Shown: positions 53,549 to 64,000 of the stretch, piece after piece
Layout of the letters: each line of letters begins with the position of its first letter
Position numbering within the stretch: position 1 is the stretch's first letter
Source of the DNA: Hirudinaria manillensis
Taxonomy: Eukaryota; Annelida; Clitellata; Hirudinida; Hirudinidae
Assembly: GCA_034509925.1 (NCBI GenBank)
Contig: CM067537.1
Location: 1,109,501 to 1,173,500, forward strand
Direction of reading: 5' to 3'
DNA: 64,000 nucleotides
Program-made: the position numbers and the translations under genes
The notes under the pieces: generated by a model
Seen by the model: the letters and a program-made list of their open reading frames with translations, nothing else
The model's database searches: none
Told to the model about the DNA's origin: nothing

Positions 53549-56500
53549 TCATTGTAACTTTGCTGAGACCGGTCGAACCGACACATTAGGATCGCTTTCG
53601 CTGCTCAGTATTGGGTCAAAGTATCTAAATTTAAAATAAATATACAAATTATAAATTAATGCTAAGTTAAAATAAATGAATAAATAACAATTTACTTAAT
53701 GAGTTGAAACCTTTAACAATATAATGACAAATAGAACCGGCTGAAAATCACTGGGTTTGAGAAATTTGATTTCAGAGACTGATTATAAACTTTAAAGAAA
53801 ATATTTAAGATTTTCGAATGCTTATCAACAATGAAATTGCAAAAACAATCCAGAAAAACATTTACCTTAAGAAAGCAGTAAAAACCAGGACTGAACCCAA
53901 TGACAAAGCGATCATGGTCTGTGGGCTCAAATATCCTAACAACCCGAATGATGGAAATCTGTGAAAGTCGGCTGCAAAGAAATGAAGTATTATTTAACAC
54001 CGTTAAAAAATTGAGATTATCTCTTCTTTCTTTTTTTTGTTTTGCTAAATTATTGAATATTAATGATAATCTGGCACGTAATCCTCATATTACATTACAC
54101 GTCAAGAAATGTGCTTTCATTCACGAAGAAGAAACAGCAATCAGCAACTTTACAAACATTCAAAGCTTTAGAATTAACATGCAGAGAAATTGCATTGCAG
54201 TCTGTTCATAGGTGGGCAGTGTAAATTGACTTCCAAAGGTACGAAATACAAAGAACAGCTTGGCGGTTAGGAATGAAACCAGTTAAACGCAATAGGATCA
54301 ATAGAAGGACAGAAGTCAGTACCACGACGAGTAGGATTTCTTTTTAATCACAGAAATGCGAAATTATCTCATCAAATACCTACCTAGGCAGATATCACTT
54401 GACCTGTTGCTGATGTAACCCGTCTTGCAATCACATTTGAAGGAGCCATTCATGTTCAAACAAGACGAGTATCTGCTGTCGCATGGGTCGAATTCGCATT
54501 CATCGATATCTGAAATTGGATTAAAATCGGTTTTTATTAAATGAACAAATTATTTTTTTATCATAATAATACCTTAATAATATCTCAATAAACACGACAT
54601 ATGAATTTTTCTGTAATTGGCCTTACATTAATGAGAAGAAGTATATACTATTATTATTATTAACTAGAGGTGGCCAGCGTTGCCGTGGCCCAATCTGATT
54701 AATTTTATAAGAAAGAAATTTTCTAATATGTTTATTTTTTACAATTTCACAATGCTTGAGGGTTACTATATTTTAATCTTTTTCACGTCCATGGCAAGAT
54801 GGCAGGATTTTCGAAAAAAGCGTCATTTTACAAGATATAGTTGTGGCCTAATCGAGCACTATGTTGTGTCAAAATTTCAAGGCAATTAGTTAAGTACTTT
54901 CAGAGAACATTTACATAATACAAAGACACATTGCTTTATTATTTATACAGATATTATTATTATTATTATTATAAAATTAATACAATTATTTTAAGATTAT
55001 AATTTTAATTATAATAATAATAATAACTCTCCATAATTATAAATAAATTATTGCCTCTGAAAACACACGGTCACCTTCGCACGTGTTCTCTACAGCTGTA
55101 TATCCAACAATGCATTGGCACTCCGCCTTGCCTCTGTGGACGATACACTGTGCGTTTGTCCTATTTCCACACGGATCGTACTCCGTGCATATTCGAAGTC
55201 TGTTGTCGATTTTTTCCGTGTTTCTGTAATCCTTGTATGTTGGAGTCGTTGGGCTGATATCAGTGCTGGTCATTATTCCAATGGCCTTCTCAGTACTTGA
55301 CTTTGTACTTTTGACTTCTTGCAATGTTATCGCTAACATATTTGTTATTTATTAAATAAAGATACACTCGTAGATTACAACGAAAGGTAGCTTAATACGC
55401 TTTCATCTAGACTGCACAATCCCTTTTTATTTACCAATTGTGAAAAACAAATATTAATTAGTACTATGGAAATCGTGATTTAGAGTTTGAAAGAAGTATC
55501 ACCAGAAAGGTTGTAGTACATATAATCGAAGCCCTAAACTTTAGGCCTCTGACCCTAACTTGTCTCCCAACATTCTGCCCCATTTTTAACTGAATATTTA
55601 CTTCGTTCAAGGCAGTGATCACCAATGAATCCTTGTTTGCAAGTACCTCCACAATCTCCGTACTTATCATAGTGACCGGAGCATTTGAATAATTTTGAAC
55701 AAACTGGTGATTTTTCAAAGGGTTTTAAGCAAGCTGGTAGTCAAAACATTAAAAAATTTAGTTTTTTGTTTATTAATAATAATGTTTATTAACTGATAGA
55801 GACATGATTTAAAATAGTCTCGTACTTCTGTAGATCGAAATATGACCACTCCCACCACAAAAACTTTCAGGATCTCCAGAACAGCTTGTCATGCATTTGT
55901 TGAACGTGACAACATCCGACAGGTGATTAAATTCGCTGCAATAGCAGACGTTGCCTTCCTTTTTCGAAATAACTTTAAAATTATTTTGACAATATTTGCT
56001 GCTGAAATAGAATTAATTTAAAAATTGATGTCCCAGTATTTTTTTTCCCCTAACTTTTACCAGGAGAATAGCGAAGTGTTGAATTTCGCAATGTAGAAGA
56101 CATTTTTCAATGGTCATGTTATTCCTGATTGCCCCGTGATCTGGATGGTCTTTGGCCTCGAAACATCCTACATAACTGGGAAGTCTTACTAGGACTGAAA
56201 CGAAGATCGAAAAAAGAATGAATGAAAAACTGATGTGCTAAAAATAATGATTTTGAAAACAATTCGCGATAAATCTGTCTACATACTGAGATATACCGAA
56301 TAGGCCTCCAGCCCGCCGCACAATTTAGTATCGTCTTTGCATCTGAAATTACATTCATTGGCAGATATCTCGTCATCTTCCTTATAGTCAGAACCGCAAT
56401 AAAACCAGTCGTTAGCCTGGCAAAATATCACTTTAGAATGATTAATAGATTATCATTGGTGTAGTACAGCTCCAATTTAATAATTTGTTCGTGACATATT

Positions 56501-58278
56501 TTATTTATACAGATTTATTAGTATTAATAATAAGAATTTCTCTTTACTATCACGTATTATATTATTATTATTATTATTAATTTATTTTTTTTTTAGTATT
56601 TTATTGAACCTTTATGCCGCAAAACTTTTGTGATCCACACTTCTGTCGACATCTGTCCAACGGGTCCTCAACCCGGGTACCATTCTCCTCTTCACCGAAG
56701 CTACTGAAACATCCTCTGTACATCAGGAGCCAATCACCGGCCAATCCTGAGGCTTTTCAACAAAGTATTTTTTACCAGATTAAGAACCCACTGTCGTCCG
56801 AACAACGAATTTCATTTGAAGAGAAATTGGAAAAGAGCCAAGTTACCGAGCGTGTGCACTTCGAATTCGGAAATAAAGAGACCCTCGTTTCTCCTGGATT
56901 CAATTTGGACGTTTGAAGACTTCTTCTCCGTTGAGTCACAGTTGACTCTCATGCCACGACCCGGACCCAGATGCTTACCAGGGTACGACGAACAGGCCGA
57001 CTTTTCCAGACGGGCTTTAAAGAAATCCAGTTGTTTGCCGAGTGTTCCGTCAACTCCTTGTGGGAAATGACTTGTTGCATTAATCAAAGATGGTACTAAT
57101 CAATATTTATGAGAAAGCGCAGTCGAATGGATATCTGTTATTCTTAAATATTTTAGTTTGCATATTTTTTTTAAAATTGTCTTTTGTTCTCATTATTTCA
57201 TTATGTTGTGCTCGGTCTATCCTAATGTGCGTCGGCAGTGCCTTGACATCCTAGGACTTGGATAAAAAAGGCACTTAAAATATTGGAGGAATTGAATTGA
57301 ATGGAGGAAAGTGACCAATTCCAATTTTGTTGGTTCACCACCTCTCTCCATGGAGTTTTTAAATTCAAAAGCGCCGTTACCATTTACCAGTGACAAATTC
57401 ATTTGCATTGAAGAGAATTTAAAGAATTGCAAGAATATTTATAAATTACTATTTCCTCCATAAACGACTACGTAATGGACGTCGTATGATCCGTTCAAAT
57501 CAACTTCTACGAATGATTTAAAGGCGCACGGTTTCTCCATGATTTCCGCTTTGTCGAAGTCTTTGATCCCATCGAACATAATGTCAGACAAGTGCCTGAG
57601 GAAGCAGTACTTGGCCTTTTTTCTCAGGGCTATGTTGACTGCAATCAACTCTGCCAATTGTTAAACCTCAATTTTAGTTCATTAAGTTTGAACGGATGAA
57701 AATGGGCTGCGCAAATGGTTTGGGAACGCCAGAGATAGAGGAGCTGGAAGTCGAAAGAAGAAATTAAATATCGATGAATGAACCATTTTTTTAAATAAAT
57801 ATTTTATACGTATAGTTCGTCAGTTAATAGTTATGGCGGGTTGGATAAGGTCGATCCGCGATTAATGGTCCGGGATTTGGCTGGGTGGCCCATGTGTAAC
57901 GGCTGGGATTAGGCTGGGTAGCCCGGGTTTAATGGCTGGGCAACCCGAGACTAATAGTCGGGATTTGGTAGGGCAACCCGAGCTTAATAGCCGGGCAGCA
58001 CGGGTCCCTTGCGGTCAAAACCTACGCGGGACCCGCGAATATGCCCGCCCGGGACCCTCGTGGGCCCCCCTGGGGTGTGTTTGCTGGGTAATTTTTACAA
58101 CATTATAGTCAGTAAATAGCTCCTTTTATAATTAAAATAACTGGAGCTAAACCGATGTATATGTTTTTATAATTTTTTAAAGTATATAAATATCTTTATA
58201 TGAAATAATATTACCTGTTATTAGTAACTGGTAGAAAAGTGCGACCGTGAATGTTTTAGTTGGTCTTGATATTTTCAT
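53549..58278 (-). CDS. Receptor copy 10: lectin-like / WSC / EGF single-pass membrane protein
   Basis: About 568 aa, exons 58215-58278, 57450-57650, 56847-57056, 56610-56746, 56287-56416, 56061-56194, 55826-55958, 55602-55733, 55075-55332, 54384-54509, 53866-53971, 53549-53624. Signal peptide 1-21, FTP/F5-8C-like domain 22-158 (VNIALRK, VHYVVVY, GMRVNC, SEFEVHTLG), WSC 1 159-247 (YRGCF...CGG...YSVYL), WSC 2 248-336 (YVGCF...CGG...ISIY), laminin-like EGF 337-380, Ser/Thr linker and EGF 381-466, calcium-binding EGF 467-508 (DIDEC), membrane helix MIALSLGSVLVFTAFL, 25-residue tail. It is the 5'-most member of the array, divergent from the V-ATPase gene and among the most distinct in sequence. 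Intron 1 holds a GC-rich minisatellite. WSC and lectin folds bind sugars in other proteins; the ligand here is unknown. Confidence 0.87.
57237..57285. repeat. Dispersed stem-loop repeat, copy B
   Basis: Same AGTGCCTT / AAGGCACT arms and CATCCTAGGA core as 16307-16355. It lies in the intron between the two lectin exons of copy 10. Confidence 0.6.
57834..58090. repeat. GC-rich minisatellite in intron 1 of copy 10
   Basis: Imperfect units of about 33 bases (consensus near GGGATTTGGCTGGGTAGCCC plus GGGTTTAATGGCT) give way to a GC-rich end with GGGACCCGCG-type sequence. It is strikingly richer in G and C than the flanking introns. Units become more diverged toward the right. Confidence 0.8.
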
Positions 58279-58880
58279 GCTTTGCTCTGATCTAGTTTAT
58301 GTAGATGAAATATTATCATCACGCAATGATTTTGTGTTTACATTTGAGGCCAATTTACGTCTTGTTTTGATATTTGAGTTTTCTTGAATATGAAGCAATG
58401 AATCAATGAAAGACTTCTGTCGCAAATTCTAAATTTAAGTAAGCCAAACTCTCTGTCGTTACTAATAAATATTTCAAATAATTTGCTGTTTTCAGATATT
58501 TGCAAACTTTCGTGCAAACACACATTTTTCATTTGATGTTGTTAGTATAAAGGCTTTTCACTCAGCATTTCTCTGACTGGAAGATATCACCGTTTTATTC
58601 GTTAAGTGGCACCAGCAAATCATGTGATAATCCATCTATTTGTATGAAATATTTTATGCATTGAATTAAACAATATTAAATCATCATAAGTAAAATAAAT
58701 ATTAAGGTAATGTTAGAATGAAAAAATACATTTTTCTATAAATGCGTTCAATATTTATCTGAAACGTCGCTTTTTTGTTTACTATTACAAATAAATATTA
58801 CGAAACAATTTTAAAATGAAAAAAAATAATATTGCCTTTTTTCACACACAAAATAAATAAATTATAATTGGGCAGTGGAA

Positions 58881-59067
58881 TCAGATGACTTTTAAAACCA
58901 TCCACTGTGGCTTGCGTAAATCATTAATTATCTCGCCGCAAAATGGGGAGACGGCACTGAAGAATGTATGCAGTTTGAATTGCATGAATTTTATTGTTTC
59001 TTCGAGTAGAAAAGTCCATTCCAAAGCTTCATTTTGCCTCTGGAATCCGAGAAAAGAGTCAAGTGAC
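58881..59067 (-). other. Possible orphan terminal exon
   Basis: After a good minus-strand acceptor (TTTGCAG) a 62-codon frame runs to a TGA. Its phase (one base, then codons) equals that of the tail exons of the receptor family, but no membrane exon is visible upstream on that strand. The opposite strand is also open for 81 codons from 58885. I do not recognise either product. Confidence 0.25.
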
Positions 59068-59407
59068 CTGCAAATTAGCCAGAGACAAACATGTTACCCC
59101 AATATCGAGAGCCGGTCCCATCCGCCCTAGGCTCGATTGACGATTTCGAGAAAGCAGGTTAAACTAACGCTCAGTTTGCGTTTGGTTTTGCACATAGAGG
59201 TCTAGCGATAGGACGGAATTGAGTTATTTGCCGGCCATAAGTGCTGATTTTACAGTGAAACCGTTGCCTATTTGTGTGAATAATAGAGTTGTACGATCGC
59301 GAATATCGTATAGTTTGTTTCAGTGGACGGTCAATTTAAGAATAGATTCAGTGAGAGTCTGTTGGAAGTTAATTGTAATTTATTGAAAGATCAAAACATC
59401 TGTCAAA

Positions 59408-59551
59408 ATGGTATTTGGACGTAACCAGTCAGTTGACTTTGAATTTCAATTAGAGCCAGAATCAGGTGATGTGAAAAACATAAATGTTTGTGGTGCTATC
59501 ACTGCTTCTGTTATGACAATGATTAATGCATTTATGCGATTGGATGGCTGA
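59408..59551 (+). other. Small open frame of 47 codons, unrecognised
   Basis: Begins ATGGTATTTGGACGTAAC and reads MVFGRNQSVDFEFQLEPESG before ending at TGA. It resembles no domain I know. It may be a real short peptide, an upstream frame in a leader of the V-ATPase H transcript, or chance. Confidence 0.2.
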
Positions 59552-60108
59552 ATTTCATATTGATTTTGCACACACACATTGTTCATTGATCATAGGAGAA
59601 AATTAGATTTTCTGATGTTTTGAGGTATTTTTTGTCTGTGTGTTCACTTTCCTGAATATGTGGGATTTAAGTATCGCTACAATTTTTCTTGTGCTGAGCT
59701 CAGACATTAAAATATTAAACTATTAAACATGGACAAATAAATTGCTGGACTTGAGAAGCAAACTGGTTACCAGGGCATAACAAGTTTTAAAGCTTGCTTA
59801 CCTCCACGGGTTGAAGCCAGTCGTTTCAATCGTTAATGAGTTGAATTTGTTGATTGGTGCACCGCTTCAACCTCATATCAGAATATCAATCTTCAATAGT
59901 GCCATTATTCGATACCTTGGCTTATGCATATGCATGTCATTGGGTCCATGGCATCTTGCATCAAGTTTTGGGTGAATGACCCTTTATTACCGTTCGTCTG
60001 GTTCCTAAATTAGCATTATTAATGAGTCAGTAATTAATGACATTATTATTTATTTATTTATTTATTTATTTATTATTAAACATTATTTATTAATTAACAG
60101 GGACTTCC

Positions 60109-63100
60109 ATGGCCACGAGTCCCCTGCAGGCGAAGGCCATCGAAGTGAGGAATACACGTGTCAACTGGCAGCCGTATGTCCAGTGAGTAGTGATGTCGAT
60201 GATTATGATCACGATGATGATTATGATAGTGCTCAATACTTATGATTATATATATCAGTCATAAACACTCTCCCCGTGCATAAATTATGCAAACGAACTG
60301 TATGATTGACGCCTTGATGACTGGACATTTGAATGCAGGAGCATGATGATAACCAAGGAGGAGTACGAGGCCATCCTGAAGATTGACAACCAGGGCCAGA
60401 GGAAGGAGGCGCTGAACATGATGCCCGATCAGGTTGCTGTCGGATGGACTGAATGGCGAATGAAGGAATGCATGGTCCGATTGGTGGATGGATGAATGGA
60501 TGGGTGAATGTAGGAAATGCATGACTGAATACTTGAATTGAATTGATGGTTTGAATGTAGACTGGATACAGATAGTAATGGGTAATGATACTTGCTATTG
60601 ATACTGAAACAATAAGTTCTGTAATGATACTGGCAGATCGATTGGCCGGTGCAATCGAGAATGCACAAACAACGAGTTTTAACCCCCATGAGCAGATCGT
60701 GGCATAAATTAGCATAAATTATTCTAATTTTTTATCATCATGTGATGCAGTGCGTGGCCACTCTGGTCTCTCTGATGACGAAGATATCCAAGGACCAGAC
60801 CGTCCAGTACATTGTCACTCTCATAGATGACATCCTGCAGGTATTGAGATTTTGTTTGCACATCAACTCAGCACATCGTCATAATTGTCATCATTATCAT
60901 CACATCAATTCACCATAATCATCATCATGACGAGTCATAGCTATCGTCTAATTGGCTTTCATTATCAGTTGAAATCCATTCAGTCTCATTTCCACTCCTA
61001 AGCATCCTCATCAATATCATGACAATATCATCACAATCTCACGCATCATCAGCATCAACATCGTCGTCATCATCATCATTATCATTCTCACCAACATCAT
61101 CATCATAACTCCCCACAGGAGGATAGGTCAAGGGTCGAGTTGTTCAGGCAGTTTGCAGCCAAGAACAAAGAATCCGTCTGGAGACCATTCTTCGACATGC
61201 TCCACCGACCCGATTGCTACACCATCAACCAGGTGACCTACTGACCAATCAGTCTCGATCATCCGATAGGTTGCCATAGGACATTAGCATAATTTATTTA
61301 TTAATTTTTTATATTCATATTTATCGGTCTCTTATGTGAATCTGTTGAAATTTAAATTTATATCTGGGGTGACTTATTTACATCCATTTATGTGTTATCA
61401 CGAATACTGTCCGTGTTGTTGATAATGACCTTCAATAGTGATGCATGTTGAACATAAGTTTATTATTATTATTATTAATATTATTACTAAATATTAATAT
61501 ATTATTGATAATAATGCATATGTTAATATCAATCTTACCACAACCACGTAATGTACACTGCATATAACACAAACCTGACATGAACCTCACAGGCAAGCAG
61601 GGTCATCTCCAAGATTGCCTGCTGGAGCAAAGTGCAAATGGAAGAGAACGATCTCATCTTCTATTTGAACTGGATCATCAAGGACCAGTTGAAGATCCAG
61701 GTATGAATGGAATAGGATTCGGGGGAATGGGAATTGACCCAGTCGGGGTACTGGGGAGTATTGGGTTAACTACTTAGAGTAGGATAGATAAGTCTTTTCT
61801 TTTGGTATTATTGCTGGTGCTGGACCAGGAGAGACATCTAGCAATGTTTAACAGAAATTTTAGTCTAAGTGAAGTTTTTTCCTTTATTTATTTATAAAAT
61901 TAAGTTAGTTTAATTTTTAAAGGTCAGTTTAACAAACATTGAGCAAAAGTACCTCGAAAGTTTAGTTTGAAATTTGATTGGTTGTGGCTTTAAATCGACC
62001 CTGACCAATGAAATCGTCTCGTCCATTGAAAACTCCATCCTCGAATTGACAGGGCAACGAGTACCTCCAATCAGCAGTCAGGTGTCTGCAAATGCTGCTC
62101 AGGATTCGTCAGTACAGGAAGGTTTTCGTCAATCTCAAGGGAATTGAGGCGTAAGTTGCTGGTTTTTGGTGCATTCAAAATAATAATGTTCCTAACTAAA
62201 TACTTAATAATAAATTGTTAATTGTAACTTATTAGTAATCTCCTATTAATAATAATTTATATATTCATGATATATAATCCTTGTTGAAGATAAAATAACT
62301 TTGCATTTTGCAACATTGTTTCAATTCTGCAAACAATATACATTTTTCTATTGGCCATCTAACCATCATCATCATCATCATTATCATAATCACTTTCCAG
62401 CATCAGCGACCTGCTGCATGGTAAGATAGGCTACCAGATCCAATACCAGCTCATATTCTGTCTTTGGATTCTCACCTACGACGTTCCAATCGTCAACAAG
62501 ATTAGCAAGTCAGGCCCCTCCCCCTTTTTTTTAAAATTATAATATTATAATGTAATTACAACATCAATGAATTATTAATTATTGTCATTATTGCTATCAT
62601 ATGTTCGTGATAGCATTCTTAGCAATATCATTGTAGTATTGTTAACATTGTTTAGTCTTTTTTTTTGTTTACAATTTCATCCATTTATTGTGGCATTTCT
62701 CATTGTTTGTCATGTTATTATTTGTAATAATATTTTAATTAATATTTTATTAATTAATAATTTTCCTAATATATTCAACCTCAAAAGCCAGGCATAAGCT
62801 GGTTAAATAGGTCTATGGTCTTCAATAAACAATTAAAAGCACTTTTGTGATTGTTACAGGTTCAGTCTGATACCAGTGATGGCTGATATTTTGAGTGATG
62901 CAGCCAAGGAAAAGGTCGTCAGGATCATATTGGCCACGTTCAGGGTCAGTTACCTGATGATGATGATAATAATAATAATAATAATAATTATTATTATTAC
63001 AATAATAATAACTGTGGTGATAATAACTGTTTACAATTTCATTGATAATAGTGATAGCAACAAAATTATCCTATAATAACGATTATAATAATAATAGTAA

Positions 63101-63894
63101 CTATGACCAGGTTTTAACATTAAAAAAAATTTTTGTTTATGATGATAATAATGATGATAATATTAATAATGATCTCCAGAATCTGCTCGAGAAGCCATCA
63201 GAGAATGAGTATCGTCTGGACAATTCCATGGCAATGATCAGGAGCAAGGTGACGGCTTGTCTCTTTGTCTTTGCCCGATAATCATCACCGTCATGCTCAT
63301 CATCATCATCACCACCAACATTATTACGGATGTTGTGATCACCATCATGGTCATCACAATCATCAACGCTTCCATCATTATCATCATCATCATGATCACT
63401 GTCATCATCGTTGTCGTCATCTTCCTCAGGTCTTGAAGCAGTTGTCTCTTCTGGAGACGAAGAAGTACGAGGACATTGATGTCATCGAGGACATCAAAGC
63501 CGTCAGCGACACTCTCAACGCCATGGTTCAGAACCTCAGGTTGGAACTGGTGATGATGATGATGGTGATTGGTGGTGGCGATGATGATGATTATTTATCT
63601 AGAGTCACTTTTCAAATGAGAGCTGAGATTATCAATATAACCTTGATTAAATTGATTAACTGCCTGCTTTGGCAACCATTATTATACCAATTAATATTAT
63701 AACATAATCCTTGATAACAATAATCATTATCATAATCATTATAATCATCATCATCATCGTTTTCTCAGCTCATTCGACGAGTACTCATCCGAGTTGAAGT
63801 CCGGACAACTGGAATGGAGTCCCGTTCACAAGTCAGAGAAGTTTTGGAGGGAGAATGCGGCCAGATTAAACGAGAACAACTTTGAACTGCTCAA
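60109..63894 (+). CDS. ATP6V1H: V-type proton ATPase subunit H, 5' three quarters
   Basis: Eleven exons on the plus strand: 60101-60182 (ATG at 60109), 60339-60432, 60751-60840, 61119-61232, 61593-61700, 62053-62150, 62401-62508, 62860-62944, 63180-63248, 63430-63539, 63769-63894. Together they give about 358 codons, and the gene continues past the edge. Subunit H is the HEAT/ARM-repeat regulatory subunit of the V1 sector and bridges catalytic head and membrane sector. Recognisable landmarks are [56 protein letters not shown] and [15 protein letters not shown], in the family's usual order. Animal subunit H is about 480 aa, so about 120 residues lie beyond the window. The first exon starts at an AG acceptor, so an upstream leader exon exists; the frame is open before the ATG and an earlier start cannot be excluded. 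Exons are markedly richer in G+C than the introns. Confidence 0.95.
60880..61110. repeat. Degenerate (ATC)n in a V-ATPase H intron
   Basis: Repeated ATCATCATC runs mixed with CATCA variants occupy most of the intron between the exons ending at 60840 and starting at 61119. Confidence 0.85.
62955..63170. repeat. (ATG/ATA/AAT)n microsatellites in a V-ATPase H intron
   Basis: TGATGATGATAATAATAATA and related triplet runs fill the intron between the exons ending at 62944 and starting at 63180. Confidence 0.85.
63285..63425. repeat. (ATC)n microsatellite in a V-ATPase H intron
   Basis: CATCATCATC runs reach almost to the acceptor at 63429. Long Met- or His-rich open frames on either strand here are products of the repeat. 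Confidence 0.9.
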
Positions 63895-64000
63895 GTAGGT
63901 GCTGGTGGTAATGATGACGATGGTGGTAATGATGATGATGGTGGTGGTGATGATTATGCCTAATGATGGTGAGGATGGCTGCCAATGATGATAATGAGGA
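63895..64000. repeat. (ATG/GTG)n repeat after the last visible V-ATPase H exon
   Basis: GATGATGATGGTGGTGGTGA-type triplets start just after the donor of the exon 63769-63894 and run to the window edge. Confidence 0.85.

Larger units (their letters stand above)
58279..60100. other. Divergent intergenic region between copy 10 and the V-ATPase H gene
   Basis: 1.8 kb that should contain the promoters of both divergent genes and any 5' non-coding exon of the V-ATPase gene. It is A+T-rich on the left and more mixed between 58880 and 60000. Two small open stretches, listed separately, are uncertain. Confidence 0.5.

Noticed and set aside
54680..54889. 69-codon plus-strand frame in an intron of copy 10
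   Set aside because: No domain, no splice context and hydrophobic A+T-driven composition; probably chance.
63238..63420. Methionine- or histidine-rich frames near the right edge
   Set aside because: They are translations of ATC/ATG triplet repeats in a V-ATPase H intron. The real exon starts at 63430.

Overview
The window is eukaryotic and almost certainly from an invertebrate animal. It is very A+T-rich, its genes are split by short GT-AG introns, and it encodes WSC, EGF and fucolectin-like (FTP / F5-8C type) extracellular modules, a metazoan V-ATPase subunit H and Ty3/gypsy-type LTR retrotransposons. The species cannot be named from the sequence.

Layout. From the left edge to about 58.3 kb there is a head-to-tail array of ten related genes, all on the minus strand and numbered here from left to right. 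Copy 1 (972-2226) shows only its first two exons. Copies 2 to 10 are 3467-9350, 10113-15502, 16103-20364, 21595-25490, 26536-32245, 32763-36810, 38128-43007, 43765-52749 and 53549-58278. I could assemble copies 2 to 10 from signal peptide to stop codon with GT-AG junctions that keep frame. Eight of the nine have the same order: signal peptide, two-exon lectin-like domain, WSC, WSC, laminin-like EGF, Ser/Thr linker plus EGF, calcium-binding EGF, one membrane helix, short cytoplasmic tail. Copy 9 lacks the two distal EGF exons. At the right edge, on the plus strand and divergent from copy 10, is the first three quarters of the V-ATPase subunit H gene (60109 to the end), with relatively GC-rich exons set in introns full of ATC/ATG triplet repeats.

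Mobile DNA. A full-length Ty3/gypsy element (45078-50566, intact 1647-codon gag-pol, LTRs identical by eye) sits in an intron of copy 9. A short non-autonomous relative (27915-29703), which encodes only a SAP domain plus an acidic repeat region, sits in an intron of copy 6. Two solo LTRs (20952-21245, 24339-24635) and one truncated LTR (about 5391-5516) belong to the second family. All four insertions with both ends present are flanked by ATAT. A foldback/MITE-like repeat fills the first intron of copy 1.

How it fits together. The array looks like a rapidly evolving family of cell-surface recognition receptors made by unequal crossing-over. Copies 2 and 3 are a recent 6-kb duplication. Their introns are nearly identical, but one WSC exon has 15 nucleotide differences, 14 of them amino-acid changing. 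Copies 7 and 8 are nearly identical in the membrane-proximal half but strongly diverged in the lectin and WSC parts. This pattern is expected of immune or allorecognition receptors. That function is inference, since no ligand or signalling motif is visible.
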